Shown: positions 1 through 6,456 of the stretch, piece after piece
Layout: every line of letters starts with the position of its first letter
Numbering within the stretch: the stretch's first letter is position 1
Assembly: GCA_903908025.1 (NCBI GenBank)
Contig: CAIVQM010000057.1
Span: 1 to 7,184, forward strand
Direction of reading: 5' to 3'
Length of the DNA: 7,184 nucleotides
Source of the DNA: an uncultured bacterium
GTDB taxonomy: Bacteria; Actinomycetota; Actinomycetes; S36-B12
The notes under the pieces: model-generated
Databases searched by the model: none
Seen by the model: the letters and a program-made list of their open reading frames with translations, nothing else
What the model was told of the DNA's origin: nothing
Position numbers and translations under genes: made by a program

Positions 1-1164
1 AATCCACAGCTCCTCCTGCTGCTGGCTCAGGTCCTCCTGCTGCTGGCTCGGGGCGGCGAGCAGCCTGCCCCATCGTCTCTGCAGTTCGTCCGGGGTGACG
101 GCCCCATCCTGCGTGACTTCCTCCACTAACGAAATCGCCTCGCCACAGGTCATCCCCCGGGCATAGACCGATGCCTGACCTGCCTCGCTCTTCAACAGCC
201 TCGAGCTCTGCTTCGGAATCATCATGCGCCCGCACGCATGCGGTGCCGCGCTCCCCGTATCGCCGGAGCCACCCGCATTGACCTTGGTCTTCAGGCAGCG
301 CTCGGGCCCGGTGAGCGCCCAGCCGTGCGGAAGCAGACGCGGGTCACCCTTGATGCCGCAGCCCAGGTTCCCGGTGTCCCCGCTGGAAACCACGTACGCC
401 TGGCTCAGGTCCGCCTTGTCCAGGTCGACCCCGTTCAGGTCCGCGCCCGTCAGGTCCACCGGCCCCAGGAAGGTGACCTCAGACATGTTCGCCCCCCGCA
501 GCAGCGCACCCTTCGCGTCGCTCCATCCCCAGAGCGTCCGGTAGAGAGTCATCCCGGTCGCGTTCGCCCCCCGCCAATCCCCACGTGTCAGGTCACACGC
601 CGACCAGTTCAGGTTCGGAGCCGGCCGCGGATCGAACTTCCCCGTCTCCGGATTGATCGTGGGGCAGGGAACATCAGCCGACGCGGGGATCTCACCGCGC
701 CTGGGACACGCCTTGACGGGCACCGACAGCGTCCCGCCCGTCAGTTGCCAGTCGTCGGGCAGAAACCCCGAGGGCGCCCCCTTGATCCCAGTGCCGAGGA
801 CTCCCGTGTCACTGCAGTACACAAACGCCATGGTCAGGTCCGCGCCGGTAAGGTCCGCGCCGGTCAGGTTCGCGCCGGTCAGGTCCGCGCCGATCAGGTT
901 CGCATTGGCCAGGTACGCGCCGGACAGGTTCGCGCCTGCGAGTTTCCCGAATCTCAGTGGCGCGCGGTACAGGTTCGCGCCGGACAGGTCGCAGCCAGAC
1001 AAGTCGTTGTACTGGGAGCCGTACGGGAGGCCCGGGGACACTTGTCCATTGGGAGCCACCGTGGGGCAATCCACCGCCGACGCGGTCGGCGCGACCGCGA
1101 GGCTCACCCCTCCCGCCACCATCACTGCCGCCGCCGTCGCGGCCAGAATCCTCCGTAAACGCAT
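1..1164 (-). CDS. Secreted pentapeptide-repeat protein with two Cys-containing modules (3' end beyond window)
   Basis: Function unknown. The minus-strand frame opens at ATG 1164 and stays open for 388 codons to the window edge, so the C-terminus is missing. The start is set by AGGAGGG eight bases upstream. Residues 1-30 form a Sec signal peptide: MRLRR, a hydrophobic Ala/Val core, then cleavage after ASA (28-30). Residues about 31-164 and 165-295 are two homologous modules. Each begins with a CPT motif (C33, C167), then pentapeptide repeats of A(D/N)LxG type (about 55-112; weaker at 186-258), and closes with a GIKG-(A/D)P-x-LP-x-W-x-LTG block (126-143, 270-285). Closing segments like this are common after pentapeptide repeats in secreted actinobacterial and cyanobacterial proteins. 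Residues 311-388 carry a CGRMM motif, an ARGMTCGEA motif and SQQQEDL/SQQQEEL heptads. Ten cysteines in the exported part suggest disulfides. Pentapeptide repeats fold as a right-handed quadrilateral beta-helix; binding or surface structure is more likely than catalysis. Codons 3 and 346 are TTA, unlike the neighbouring operon. Confidence 0.9.
   Translation of the reverse strand, partial: MRLRRILAATAAAVMVAGGVSLAVAPTASAVDCPTVAPNGQVSPGLPYGSQYNDLSGCDLSGANLYRAPLRFGKLAGANLSGAYLANANLIGADLTGANLTGADLTGADLTMAFVYCSDTGVLGTGIKGAPSGFLPDDWQLTGGTLSVPVKACPRRGEIPASADVPCPTINPETGKFDPRPAPNLNWSACDLTRGDWRGANATGMTLYRTLWGWSDAKGALLRGANMSEVTFLGPVDLTGADLNGVDLDKADLSQAYVVSSGDTGNLGCGIKGDPRLLPHGWALTGPERCLKTKVNAGGSGDTGSAAPHACGRMMIPKQSSRLLKSEAGQASVYARGMTCGEAISLVEEVTQDGAVTPDELQRRWGRLLAAPSQQQEDLSQQQEELWI
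11..49. repeat. 21-bp direct repeat encoding a Gln-rich heptad (two copies, may continue past the edge)
   Basis: The 18-bp word TCCTCCTGCTGCTGGCTC occurs at 11-28 and again at 32-49, a period of 21 bp. In the pentapeptide gene it encodes SQQQEDL then SQQQEEL (residues about 373-386). The 7-residue period could continue as a coiled-coil or low-complexity tail beyond the window; copy number cannot be judged here. Confidence 0.75.
832..936. repeat. Seven tandem 15-bp units encoding pentapeptide repeats
   Basis: Seven consecutive 15-bp units resembling GGTCAGGTCCGCGCC (plus-strand reading) run without gaps, each differing at a few positions. On the minus strand they encode GADLT/GANLT-type pentapeptides of the first module, residues about 77-111. 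The repeat is the DNA signature of the protein repeat. It has no spacers and is not a CRISPR array. Confidence 0.85.
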
Positions 1165-1171
1165 GTAGAAG

Positions 1172-1178
1172 CCCTCCT
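1172..1178 (-). promoter_or_regulatory. Ribosome binding site of the pentapeptide-repeat gene
   Basis: AGGAGGG on the minus strand, a near-perfect Shine-Dalgarno sequence, lies eight bases before ATG 1164. It fixes the start and supports minus-strand coding of this region over the long but artificial plus-strand frames. Confidence 0.8.
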
Positions 1179-1254
1179 CAGAACCAGTGCCCTGCACCCA
1201 CCCCCATGGGCCCGATTCGGTACTGAAACACGCGCTGGGTACGGGCGCAAATGA

Positions 1255-1276
1255 GACCTAGGGTTTTCCCTAGGTC
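1255..1276. repeat. Perfect 9-bp inverted repeat with 4-nt loop; candidate terminator or operator
   Basis: Arms GACCTAGGG (1255-1263) and CCCTAGGTC (1268-1276) are perfectly complementary around a TTTT loop (AAAA on the minus strand). It lies 113 bp past the coaX stop and about 90 bp before the pentapeptide ATG. A factor-independent terminator of the cofactor operon is plausible, but no T-run follows on either strand. U-poor terminators are known in actinobacteria. A protein-binding operator for the downstream gene is the alternative. Confidence 0.5.
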
Positions 1277-1389
1277 ACGACACACCCGGCTAGGCGAAGG
1301 CCTCCGAAGGAGACTGTGGTCAGTGACACGACGGCGGTGACGGCGGTGTCCACCCGTCAATTACACGGTCTCAGCTGATACCCATGTGG

Positions 1390-2148
1390 TCAGGAGGCGT
1401 TGCGGTCGAACACCATGCGCAGGCCGAGCAGCGTGAGATCCGGCTCGTGGTGCGTGATCCGCCGCGACTCGGGCACGACGATCGGTGCGAGGCCACCCGT
1501 CGCCACCACGGCCGTGACCTCGCCGAGCTCGGCGATGATGCGGTCGACGAGGCCGTCGACCTGGCCGGCGAATCCGTAGAGCGCGCCTGACTGCAGGGCC
1601 TCGACGGTGTTCTTGCCGATGGCCGAGCGCGGACGGACGAGCTCGACCTTGCGGAGCTGGGCCGCGCGCTGCGCGAGGGCGTCGATGGAGATCTCGATGC
1701 CGGGGGCGAGGGCACCGCCGAGGAACTCGCCCTTGGCGGAGACGACGTCGAGGTTGGTCGAGGTGCCGAAGTCGACGACGATGCACGGGCCGCCGAACAG
1801 GTGATGCGCCGCGATCGTGTTGACGATGCGGTCGGCGCCCACCTCCTTCGGGTTGTCCGTGAGGACGGGGACGCCGGTCTTGGTGCCCGGCTCCACGATG
1901 ACGGTGGCGACGTCGGCGAAGTAGCGATCGAGCATGACGCGCATCTCACGCAGCACGGCCGGGACGGTGCTGCACAGCGCGATGCCCGTGACGGGGTCCT
2001 GGTCGGCGAGCAGGCCGCGGTACGTCAGGGCCATCTCATCAGCAGTCGTGCGGGCATCGGTCTTGATGCGCCATGACGAGATCAGGGCGTCACCGTCGTA
2101 CATGCCAAGGACGGTGTTGGTGTTGCCGACATCGATCGCGAGTAGCAC
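1390..2148 (-). CDS. coaX: Type III pantothenate kinase
   Basis: Cytosolic kinase that phosphorylates pantothenate to 4'-phosphopantothenate with ATP, the first step of CoA synthesis. The 252 residues match the usual family length. An N-terminal phosphate-binding motif AIDVGNTNTVLG (4-15) opens the ASKHA fold. NPKEVGADR (99-107) carries the conserved VGxDR aspartate. VVDFGTSTNLD (124-134) is the second nucleotide/pantothenate motif in its actinobacterial form. GGALAPGI (144-151) and VATGGLAP (215-222) complete the fold. The start is GTG at 2148, which shares its G with the nadC stop (TAGTG), with AGGAGT four bases upstream. It is the last gene of the operon. CoaX enzymes are known to resist CoA feedback and to need a monovalent cation. 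A broken nadC just upstream could reduce its translation, though it has its own ribosome binding site. Confidence 0.96.
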   Translation of the reverse strand: MLLAIDVGNTNTVLGMYDGDALISSWRIKTDARTTADEMALTYRGLLADQDPVTGIALCSTVPAVLREMRVMLDRYFADVATVIVEPGTKTGVPVLTDNPKEVGADRIVNTIAAHHLFGGPCIVVDFGTSTNLDVVSAKGEFLGGALAPGIEISIDALAQRAAQLRKVELVRPRSAIGKNTVEALQSGALYGFAGQVDGLVDRIIAELGEVTAVVATGGLAPIVVPESRRITHHEPDLTLLGLRMVFDRNAS

Positions 2149-3063
2149 TACGACTCCTGACGAAGGTCGGCACCGATGTCGAGCACCGGGGCGGAATGGG
2201 TGAGGGCTCCGACGGCAAGGTAGTCGACCCCCGTGCTGGCGACCTCGGCGGCCACCGACAGGGACAGGCCGCCCGAGGCCTCCAGACGCGCACGTCCCGC
2301 GGTGACACGGACCGCCTCACGCATGTCGTCCACGGTGAAGTTGTCGAGCAGGACGAGATCAGCGCCGGCCTCGAGGACCTCCGTGAGCTGGGCGAGCGAG
2401 TCGACCTCGACCTCGACGTCGATGCCAGGGAACTCGCGCCGCACCGCGTCGAACGCCGCAGCAACACCGCCCGCAGCAACCACGTGGTTGTCCTTGACCA
2501 GTGCAGCGTCCGATAGGGACATGCGGTGGTTGACTCCCCCCGCCGCAGCGCACGGCGTACTACTCCAGCCGGCGCATGCCGGGCGGGGTCTTGCGGGTGT
2601 CACGGATCGCTGCACCGGTGCCGGCGATGGCGTCGACCCACACGCCGGTGAGCGTCGCGATGCCGCTGAGGTGGCCGAGCAGGTTCAGAGCCGGGCGCTC
2701 GGCGCGCAGCAGATCGTGCGTCGGTCCGGTGACGGAGATGACGACCGTCCCCTCGGCGACACGGGTGCCATCTGGTGTTACCTCGCGGATCGTCGCGCTG
2801 TCACCGCATACGTAGGAGAACACGGCTGCGGCGACCGGAACACCCGCGGTGATGCCGGGTCGGCGCGCGACGAGGTCGAGCGTCGCGCGCTGGCCGACGG
2901 GGACGGTCGCAACGGTTGTGACGTCGACACCTCCGTCGAGGTCCTCCTCGACGGCGAGGCGGATCAACAGCTGCAGGTCGTCCGGGTTGAGCCCGGCGGC
3001 CGTCAGCTCCGCACGGATGGCGTCATCGATCCGCGGCGCCGTCGGATCGGCTGCGTCGCTCAT
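2148..3063 (-). pseudogene. nadC: Nicotinate-nucleotide pyrophosphorylase (quinolinate phosphoribosyltransferase), interrupted by a stop and a frameshift
   Basis: The intact enzyme converts quinolinate and PRPP to nicotinate mononucleotide, CO2 and PPi, the third step of NAD synthesis from aspartate. The 5' part (ATG 3063, GGGAG seven bases upstream) encodes 167 residues. It includes EEDLDGGVDVTT (39-50), ERPALNLLGHLSGIAT (122-137) and the PRPP/quinolinate-binding RDTRKTPPG (154-162). Codon 168 is TAG (2562-2560), where the family has Lys in LEKYAVRCGGGVNHR. Further on, a run of six Gs (2536-2541) has one base too many, so the rest reads in the +1 frame: GGVNHRM, KDNHVVAAGG, EVEVDSL, LLDNF, GVDYLAVGALTHS, then TAG at 2150-2148. 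Changing TAG to a Lys codon and removing one G would restore 304 residues, the normal length, with all catalytic residues I recognise. Split as it stands, the active site falls on two peptides, so activity is unlikely. Very recent decay or a sequence error fits best, because nothing else has degraded. The start overlaps the nadB stop by ATGA. Confidence 0.88.
2153..2158 (-). promoter_or_regulatory. Ribosome binding site of coaX
   Basis: AGGAGT on the minus strand lies four bases before the GTG start at 2148, inside the last codons of nadC. It supports the GTG start and would allow coaX translation even if ribosomes terminate early in nadC. Confidence 0.65.
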
Positions 3064-4715
3064 GTGATTTCTCCCGTCACCGGTTCCTCGATCGTGCGCA
3101 GGTTGCCGTCGTCATCAACGCTCGTCACCAGCCGCAGGCGCCAGCGCTCATCGTCGCGGTCCGGGAAGTCCTCGCGCCAGTGCGACCCGCGCGTCTCCGT
3201 GCGGATGAGGGCATGCCGCACCAGGACGCTCGCGATCTGGTGGATATTCGCCGTCTCCCAGTCCTCCGTCGACGGTGCTGCGCCGCTAGCCGCACCGAAC
3301 TCCTGCAGCGCCGTCTCCGCCTCGAGCAGCGAGTTCGCACTGCGCAGCACGCCCGCATCGGTGTCCATGACCTGTTGGATAGGGCGACGCACCCCGTGCG
3401 GAAGCAGGCCGTCGTTACTGGGCAGCGGCATCGGGTCGCGCACGACGACCTCGTCCTCCCCCAGCGCCGCGATGATGCGTCGCGCGAACACGAGGCCTTC
3501 GAGTAGCGAGTTGGACGCCAGCCGGTTGGCCCCGTGCACACCGGTGCACGCGACCTCGCCACACGCATACAGGCCGGGGATGCTCGCGCGGCCCGACAGG
3601 TCGGTGCGCACACCCCCCGACACGTAGTGCTGCGCGGGAGCGACGGGGATCAGGTCGGTGACGGGGTCGATGCCGCGCGAGCGGCAGGACTCGAGGATGG
3701 TCGGGAAGCGCTGCAACCAGGTGTCGGCGCCGAGCATGCGGCCGTCGAGCCACACATGCGGGCTGCCCTCCTCGCGCATGCGCCGCATGATCGCCTTCGC
3801 GACGATGTCGCGGGGCGCGAGGTCGGCTAGCGGATGCTGGTCGAGCATGAAGCGCGTGCCGCTGTTGTCGAGTAGGACGGCACCCTCACCGCGCACCGCT
3901 TCGGACACCAGCGGCTGCTGCCCCTGAGCAAGCGGCCCGAGCCACATGACCGTCGGGTGGAACTGCACGAACTCCATATCGGCGATGTCGGCACCGGCCC
4001 GCAGAGCAAGCGCGACGCCGTCGCCCGTCGAGACATAGGGGTTGGTCGTCTGGCCGAACACCTGGCCGAAGCCACCCGTTGCCAGGATCACCGCGGGCGC
4101 GAGCGCCGCACCGATGCCGTCGCGCTGGCCGGAGCCCATGACGTGCAGGGTCACGCCCTGCGCAGCGCCCGTTGCATCACGAAGCAGGTCGAGGGCAAGG
4201 GCGTTCTCGACGACCTCGATGCCGGGGTCACGTCGAACGGCAGCCACCAGTGCTCGGGAGATCTCCGCACCCGTGGCGTCGCCGCCTGCGTGGGCGATGC
4301 GGTCGCGCAGATGACCGCCCTCGCGCGTCAGTGCGATCTGGCCACTGGCATCGCGATCGAAGTGCGCGCCCACCTCGATAAGCTCCCGGACCGCGGGCGG
4401 TCCTTCCGTGACGAGAATGCGCACGGCATCCGCGTCGCACAGGCCGACGCCCGCCACGAGGGTGTCGTGCAGGTGCTCCTCCGGCGAGTCCTCCTCGGAC
4501 AGCGCGGCCGCGATGCCGCCTTGAGCCCATCGGGTGGAGCCCTCGTTGACCTGAGCCTTCGTGACGAGCAGCACCGTGCGTCCGATGGCACGGGCCCGTA
4601 GCGCGGCCGTGAGCCCGGCGATGCCCGAGCCGACGACGATGACGTCAGCGCGCGCGATCCAGCCCGGTTCAGCAGCCGTCAGCCGTCGCGGGATGCGAAG
4701 CGGCGTCGGCGTCAT
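3060..4715 (-). CDS. nadB: L-aspartate oxidase
   Basis: FAD-dependent cytosolic enzyme that oxidises L-aspartate to iminoaspartate, the first step of de novo NAD synthesis; NadA then makes quinolinate. The 551 residues suit the family. Motifs in order: FAD dinucleotide-binding VVGSGIAG (27-34); STRWAQGGIAAAL (60-72); TREGGH with Glu132; ATGG (212-215); EFVQFHPT with His253; RDIVAKAI with Arg302; AQHYVSGG with His363; and GANRLASNSLLEGLVF with Arg398 (395-410). These correspond to E. coli NadB residues Glu121, His244, Arg290, His351 and Arg386, recalled from memory, so the active site is complete. A helical C-terminal domain ends with SHWREDFPDRDDERW (511-525), usual in NadB and related succinate dehydrogenase flavoproteins; the aspartate oxidase call is favoured by neighbouring nadC. 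The start overlaps the panC stop by ATGA, with only a weak GGTGGGGG upstream, so it is probably translated by coupling. No frame damage is seen. Confidence 0.97.
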   Translation of the reverse strand: MTPTPLRIPRRLTAAEPGWIARADVIVVGSGIAGLTAALRARAIGRTVLLVTKAQVNEGSTRWAQGGIAAALSEEDSPEEHLHDTLVAGVGLCDADAVRILVTEGPPAVRELIEVGAHFDRDASGQIALTREGGHLRDRIAHAGGDATGAEISRALVAAVRRDPGIEVVENALALDLLRDATGAAQGVTLHVMGSGQRDGIGAALAPAVILATGGFGQVFGQTTNPYVSTGDGVALALRAGADIADMEFVQFHPTVMWLGPLAQGQQPLVSEAVRGEGAVLLDNSGTRFMLDQHPLADLAPRDIVAKAIMRRMREEGSPHVWLDGRMLGADTWLQRFPTILESCRSRGIDPVTDLIPVAPAQHYVSGGVRTDLSGRASIPGLYACGEVACTGVHGANRLASNSLLEGLVFARRIIAALGEDEVVVRDPMPLPSNDGLLPHGVRRPIQQVMDTDAGVLRSANSLLEAETALQEFGAASGAAPSTEDWETANIHQIASVLVRHALIRTETRGSHWREDFPDRDDERWRLRLVTSVDDDGNLRTIEEPVTGEIT

Positions 4716-5566
4716 GCCCCCACCGTCGCAGCACGGTTGTCGATCAGTCGCGTCGACCCCACCCTGACCGCGATGAGCACGCGCGCCGGTCCGGCAGCGG
4801 GTGCCGGGCCGAGCTCGGTGTCGGTCACGGCCAGGTAGTCGAGCGATGCACCCGGCTCGGCGGCGAGGACGGCCAGCCCGGCGGTGACAGCAGCCTGAGC
4901 GCCATCGACAGCCGCAGCCGCAGCCGCGTCGAGGGCACGCGGCACGACCTGCGCGATACGGCGCTCGTCCTCGGACAGGTACCGGTTGCGGCTGCTGCGT
5001 GCGAGCCCGTCGGGCTCCCGCACGGTCGGCACGCCGACGATCTCGACGGGCATGCTGAGGTCACTCGCCATCCGGCGAATCAGCACGAGCTGCTGGTAGT
5101 CCTTCTCCCCGAACATCGCGATGTGGGGCTGCGTCATCCCCATCAGCTTCGCGACGACGGTGAGCGTGCCGCGGAAGTGGCCCTGACGTGACCCGCCCTC
5201 GAGGATGTCGCCCAGCGGACCGGGCTCGACGGTGACCGTGTTCGGCCCGAAACCCTCGGCCGGTCCGTACACCTCGACTGCGGACGGCGCGAAGACGATG
5301 TCAGCGCCCGCAGCGCTGCACAGCGCGACATCGTCGTCGAGCGTGCGCGGGTAGCGGGCGAAGTCCTCGCCTACACCAAACTGCGTGGGGTTGACGAACA
5401 CCGTGACGATGACGGTGCCCGACGAGCCGGCCCGCAGGCGCGCAGCCCGCACGAGCTCACCGTGGCCGTCGTGCAGAGCGCCCATCGTCATGACGACGAC
5501 GCGCGTGCCCGCAGCGCCGGGAGTTGGTGCGAGTTCGGCAACCGTCGTCAACACGCGTGCCGTCAT
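4712..5566 (-). CDS. panC: Pantothenate synthetase (pantoate--beta-alanine ligase)
   Basis: Condenses pantoate with beta-alanine using ATP through a pantoyl-adenylate intermediate, giving pantothenate. The 284 residues match the family. The class I adenylylating fold is marked by MGALHDGH (28-35, the HIGH-like motif), FVNPTQFG (57-64), a GHFRGTLTVVAKL block (129-141, pantoate/ATP pocket), GEKDYQQL (153-160), REPDGLA (183-189) and SSRNRYLS (191-198, in place of KMSKS). The canonical residue before SSRN varies; here it is Arg190. The short C-terminal domain, from about 200, has an Ala-rich helix (212-221). The ATG at 5566 overlaps the stop of the DUF2520 gene by ATGA and has a strong GAGGGGGAG five bases upstream. 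The product feeds CoaX at the end of the same operon. panB and panD are not adjacent, so pantoate and beta-alanine must come from enzymes encoded elsewhere. Confidence 0.97.
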   Translation of the reverse strand: MTARVLTTVAELAPTPGAAGTRVVVMTMGALHDGHGELVRAARLRAGSSGTVIVTVFVNPTQFGVGEDFARYPRTLDDDVALCSAAGADIVFAPSAVEVYGPAEGFGPNTVTVEPGPLGDILEGGSRQGHFRGTLTVVAKLMGMTQPHIAMFGEKDYQQLVLIRRMASDLSMPVEIVGVPTVREPDGLARSSRNRYLSEDERRIAQVVPRALDAAAAAAVDGAQAAVTAGLAVLAAEPGASLDYLAVTDTELGPAPAAGPARVLIAVRVGSTRLIDNRAATVGA

Positions 5567-6456
5567 GCCGGCTCCCCCTCTGCTGACAGCACGACCAGCA
5601 GTTCCGCCGCCGCCGAAACGTCGATCAGTCCGGCTGCCACCGCGCGATCAGCCGTCAGCCTTGCGAGCGCGCGATAAGCAGCAGCGGCAGCAGGCGAGAC
5701 CTCCGCGATGCGATGAAGGTGATGGGCCACGGTGTCGGCGTCGCCGCGCGCCACCGGGCCGGTCAGGGCCGCATCGCCGTGACGCAGCGCGTTGTCGAGC
5801 GAGGCACTCAGCAGCGGGGCCATCAGCCGCTGCGGCTCGGCCATCCCCGCATCTCGCAGGAGTTCGAGCGACTGCAGCACCACGGTCATCAGGTAGTTCG
5901 CACCGAAGGCGATCGCCGCGTGATACAGCCCGCGTGCCTCCTCCGGCACCCACACTGGCTCACCGCCCATCTCCACGACGAGCGCCTCCGCCACCGGCCG
6001 GACGGCATCCGACGACGTGACGCCGAACGGGCAGTCGGCCAGACGGGCGAGGTCGACGGTCGTGCCGGTGAACGTCATCACGGGATGGATGGCCAGGGTC
6101 AGTGCGCCCACGCGCTGCGCCGGCTCGAGGACCTCGGTGCCGTAGCGGCCGGACGGGTGGGCGACGAACTGCCCCGCGTGGATGGCCCCCGTGTCGACGA
6201 GTCCGGCAACAAGCGCGGGCAGCACATCGTCGGGAACAGCGAGCAGGACGAGATCGGCATCCGCCACGACCTCCGGCACGGGCAGGATCGGCACGCCCGC
6301 AAGCAGCGCATCGGCCCGCAGTCGAGACAGGTCAGACACCGCCGACACCCCGACGATCTCGTGGCCCGCACGTCGCAGCGCGGCGCCGAGGACGGCACCG
6401 ACACGTCCGGCTCCCACGATCCCGACACGCAGGCGCGGAGGCCCCGATGTGCTCAC
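5563..6456 (-). CDS. Rossmann-fold/DUF2520 putative NAD(P)-dependent oxidoreductase, first gene of the operon
   Basis: Substrate not established. The 297-residue product has an N-terminal dinucleotide-binding fold with RVGIVGAGRVGAVLG (10-24, GxGxxG) and a second strand/turn LLAVPDDVLP (71-80). A C-terminal helical DUF2520 domain follows, with HPVMTF (124-129), DCPFGV (141-146), YHAAIAFGANYL (178-189) and a TGPVARGD motif (232-239). The architecture resembles ketopantoate reductase and pyrroline-5-carboxylate reductase. From memory, the homologue in Mycobacterium tuberculosis (Rv3603c) also sits directly before panC. That supports a role tied to pantothenate, possibly pantoate formation, but this is inference. 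I chose GTG 6456 because homology begins there and a TACGCT -10 lies seven bases upstream with no Shine-Dalgarno, as in a leaderless transcript. The frame stays open to 6714, but that part overlaps the divergent gene and shows no homology. It ends in an ATGA overlap with panC. Confidence 0.88.
   Translation of the reverse strand: MSTSGPPRLRVGIVGAGRVGAVLGAALRRAGHEIVGVSAVSDLSRLRADALLAGVPILPVPEVVADADLVLLAVPDDVLPALVAGLVDTGAIHAGQFVAHPSGRYGTEVLEPAQRVGALTLAIHPVMTFTGTTVDLARLADCPFGVTSSDAVRPVAEALVVEMGGEPVWVPEEARGLYHAAIAFGANYLMTVVLQSLELLRDAGMAEPQRLMAPLLSASLDNALRHGDAALTGPVARGDADTVAHHLHRIAEVSPAAAAAYRALARLTADRAVAAGLIDVSAAAELLVVLSAEGEPA
5572..5580 (-). promoter_or_regulatory. Ribosome binding site of panC
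   Basis: GAGGGGGAG on the minus strand ends five bases before ATG 5566, inside the 3' end of the DUF2520 gene. It is among the stronger internal sites of the operon and confirms the panC start. Confidence 0.6.

Larger units (their letters stand above)
1165..1389. other. Intergenic region between coaX and the pentapeptide gene
   Basis: A 225-bp stretch without a supported gene. It contains the strong inverted repeat at 1255-1276. It also has a 9-bp tandem duplication of GACGGCGGT (1330-1347) flanked by GACAC/GTGTC arms (1325-1350), and a weak imperfect hairpin immediately after the coaX stop (1364-1388). It should hold the end of the coaX transcript and the promoter of the pentapeptide gene. 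I could not pick a convincing -35/-10 pair for that gene. Confidence 0.6.

Noticed and set aside
832..936. CRISPR-like array of short repeats
   Set aside because: Units are 15 bp, contiguous and without spacers; they are explained by the pentapeptide coding repeats.
238..1158. Long plus-strand open frame of 306 codons with a repeated Q-V-R-A-G pattern
   Set aside because: It is the antisense of the pentapeptide repeats. The minus strand has a signal peptide, a Shine-Dalgarno and recognised repeats, while this frame has Arg/Pro-rich, family-less sequence.
653..1168. Plus-strand open frame with R-S-A-P-V repeats
   Set aside because: Its periodicity comes from the same 15-bp DNA units read on the wrong strand; no start signal or family resemblance.
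1178..1360. Small minus-strand frame of 60 codons in the coaX-pentapeptide gap
   Set aside because: No Shine-Dalgarno, Arg/His-rich composition, and it runs through the inverted repeat; no sign of coding.
2560..3063. Two separate functional genes (split NadC)
   Set aside because: The 5' part ends between the RK pair and the NHR motif of one active site, and the 3' part has no convincing start or ribosome binding site; damage or error is simpler.
2233..3627. Plus-strand open frame of 464 codons across nadC and nadB
   Set aside because: Antisense to two recognised genes, rich in Ser/Arg/Thr, as expected from GC-rich shadow frames.
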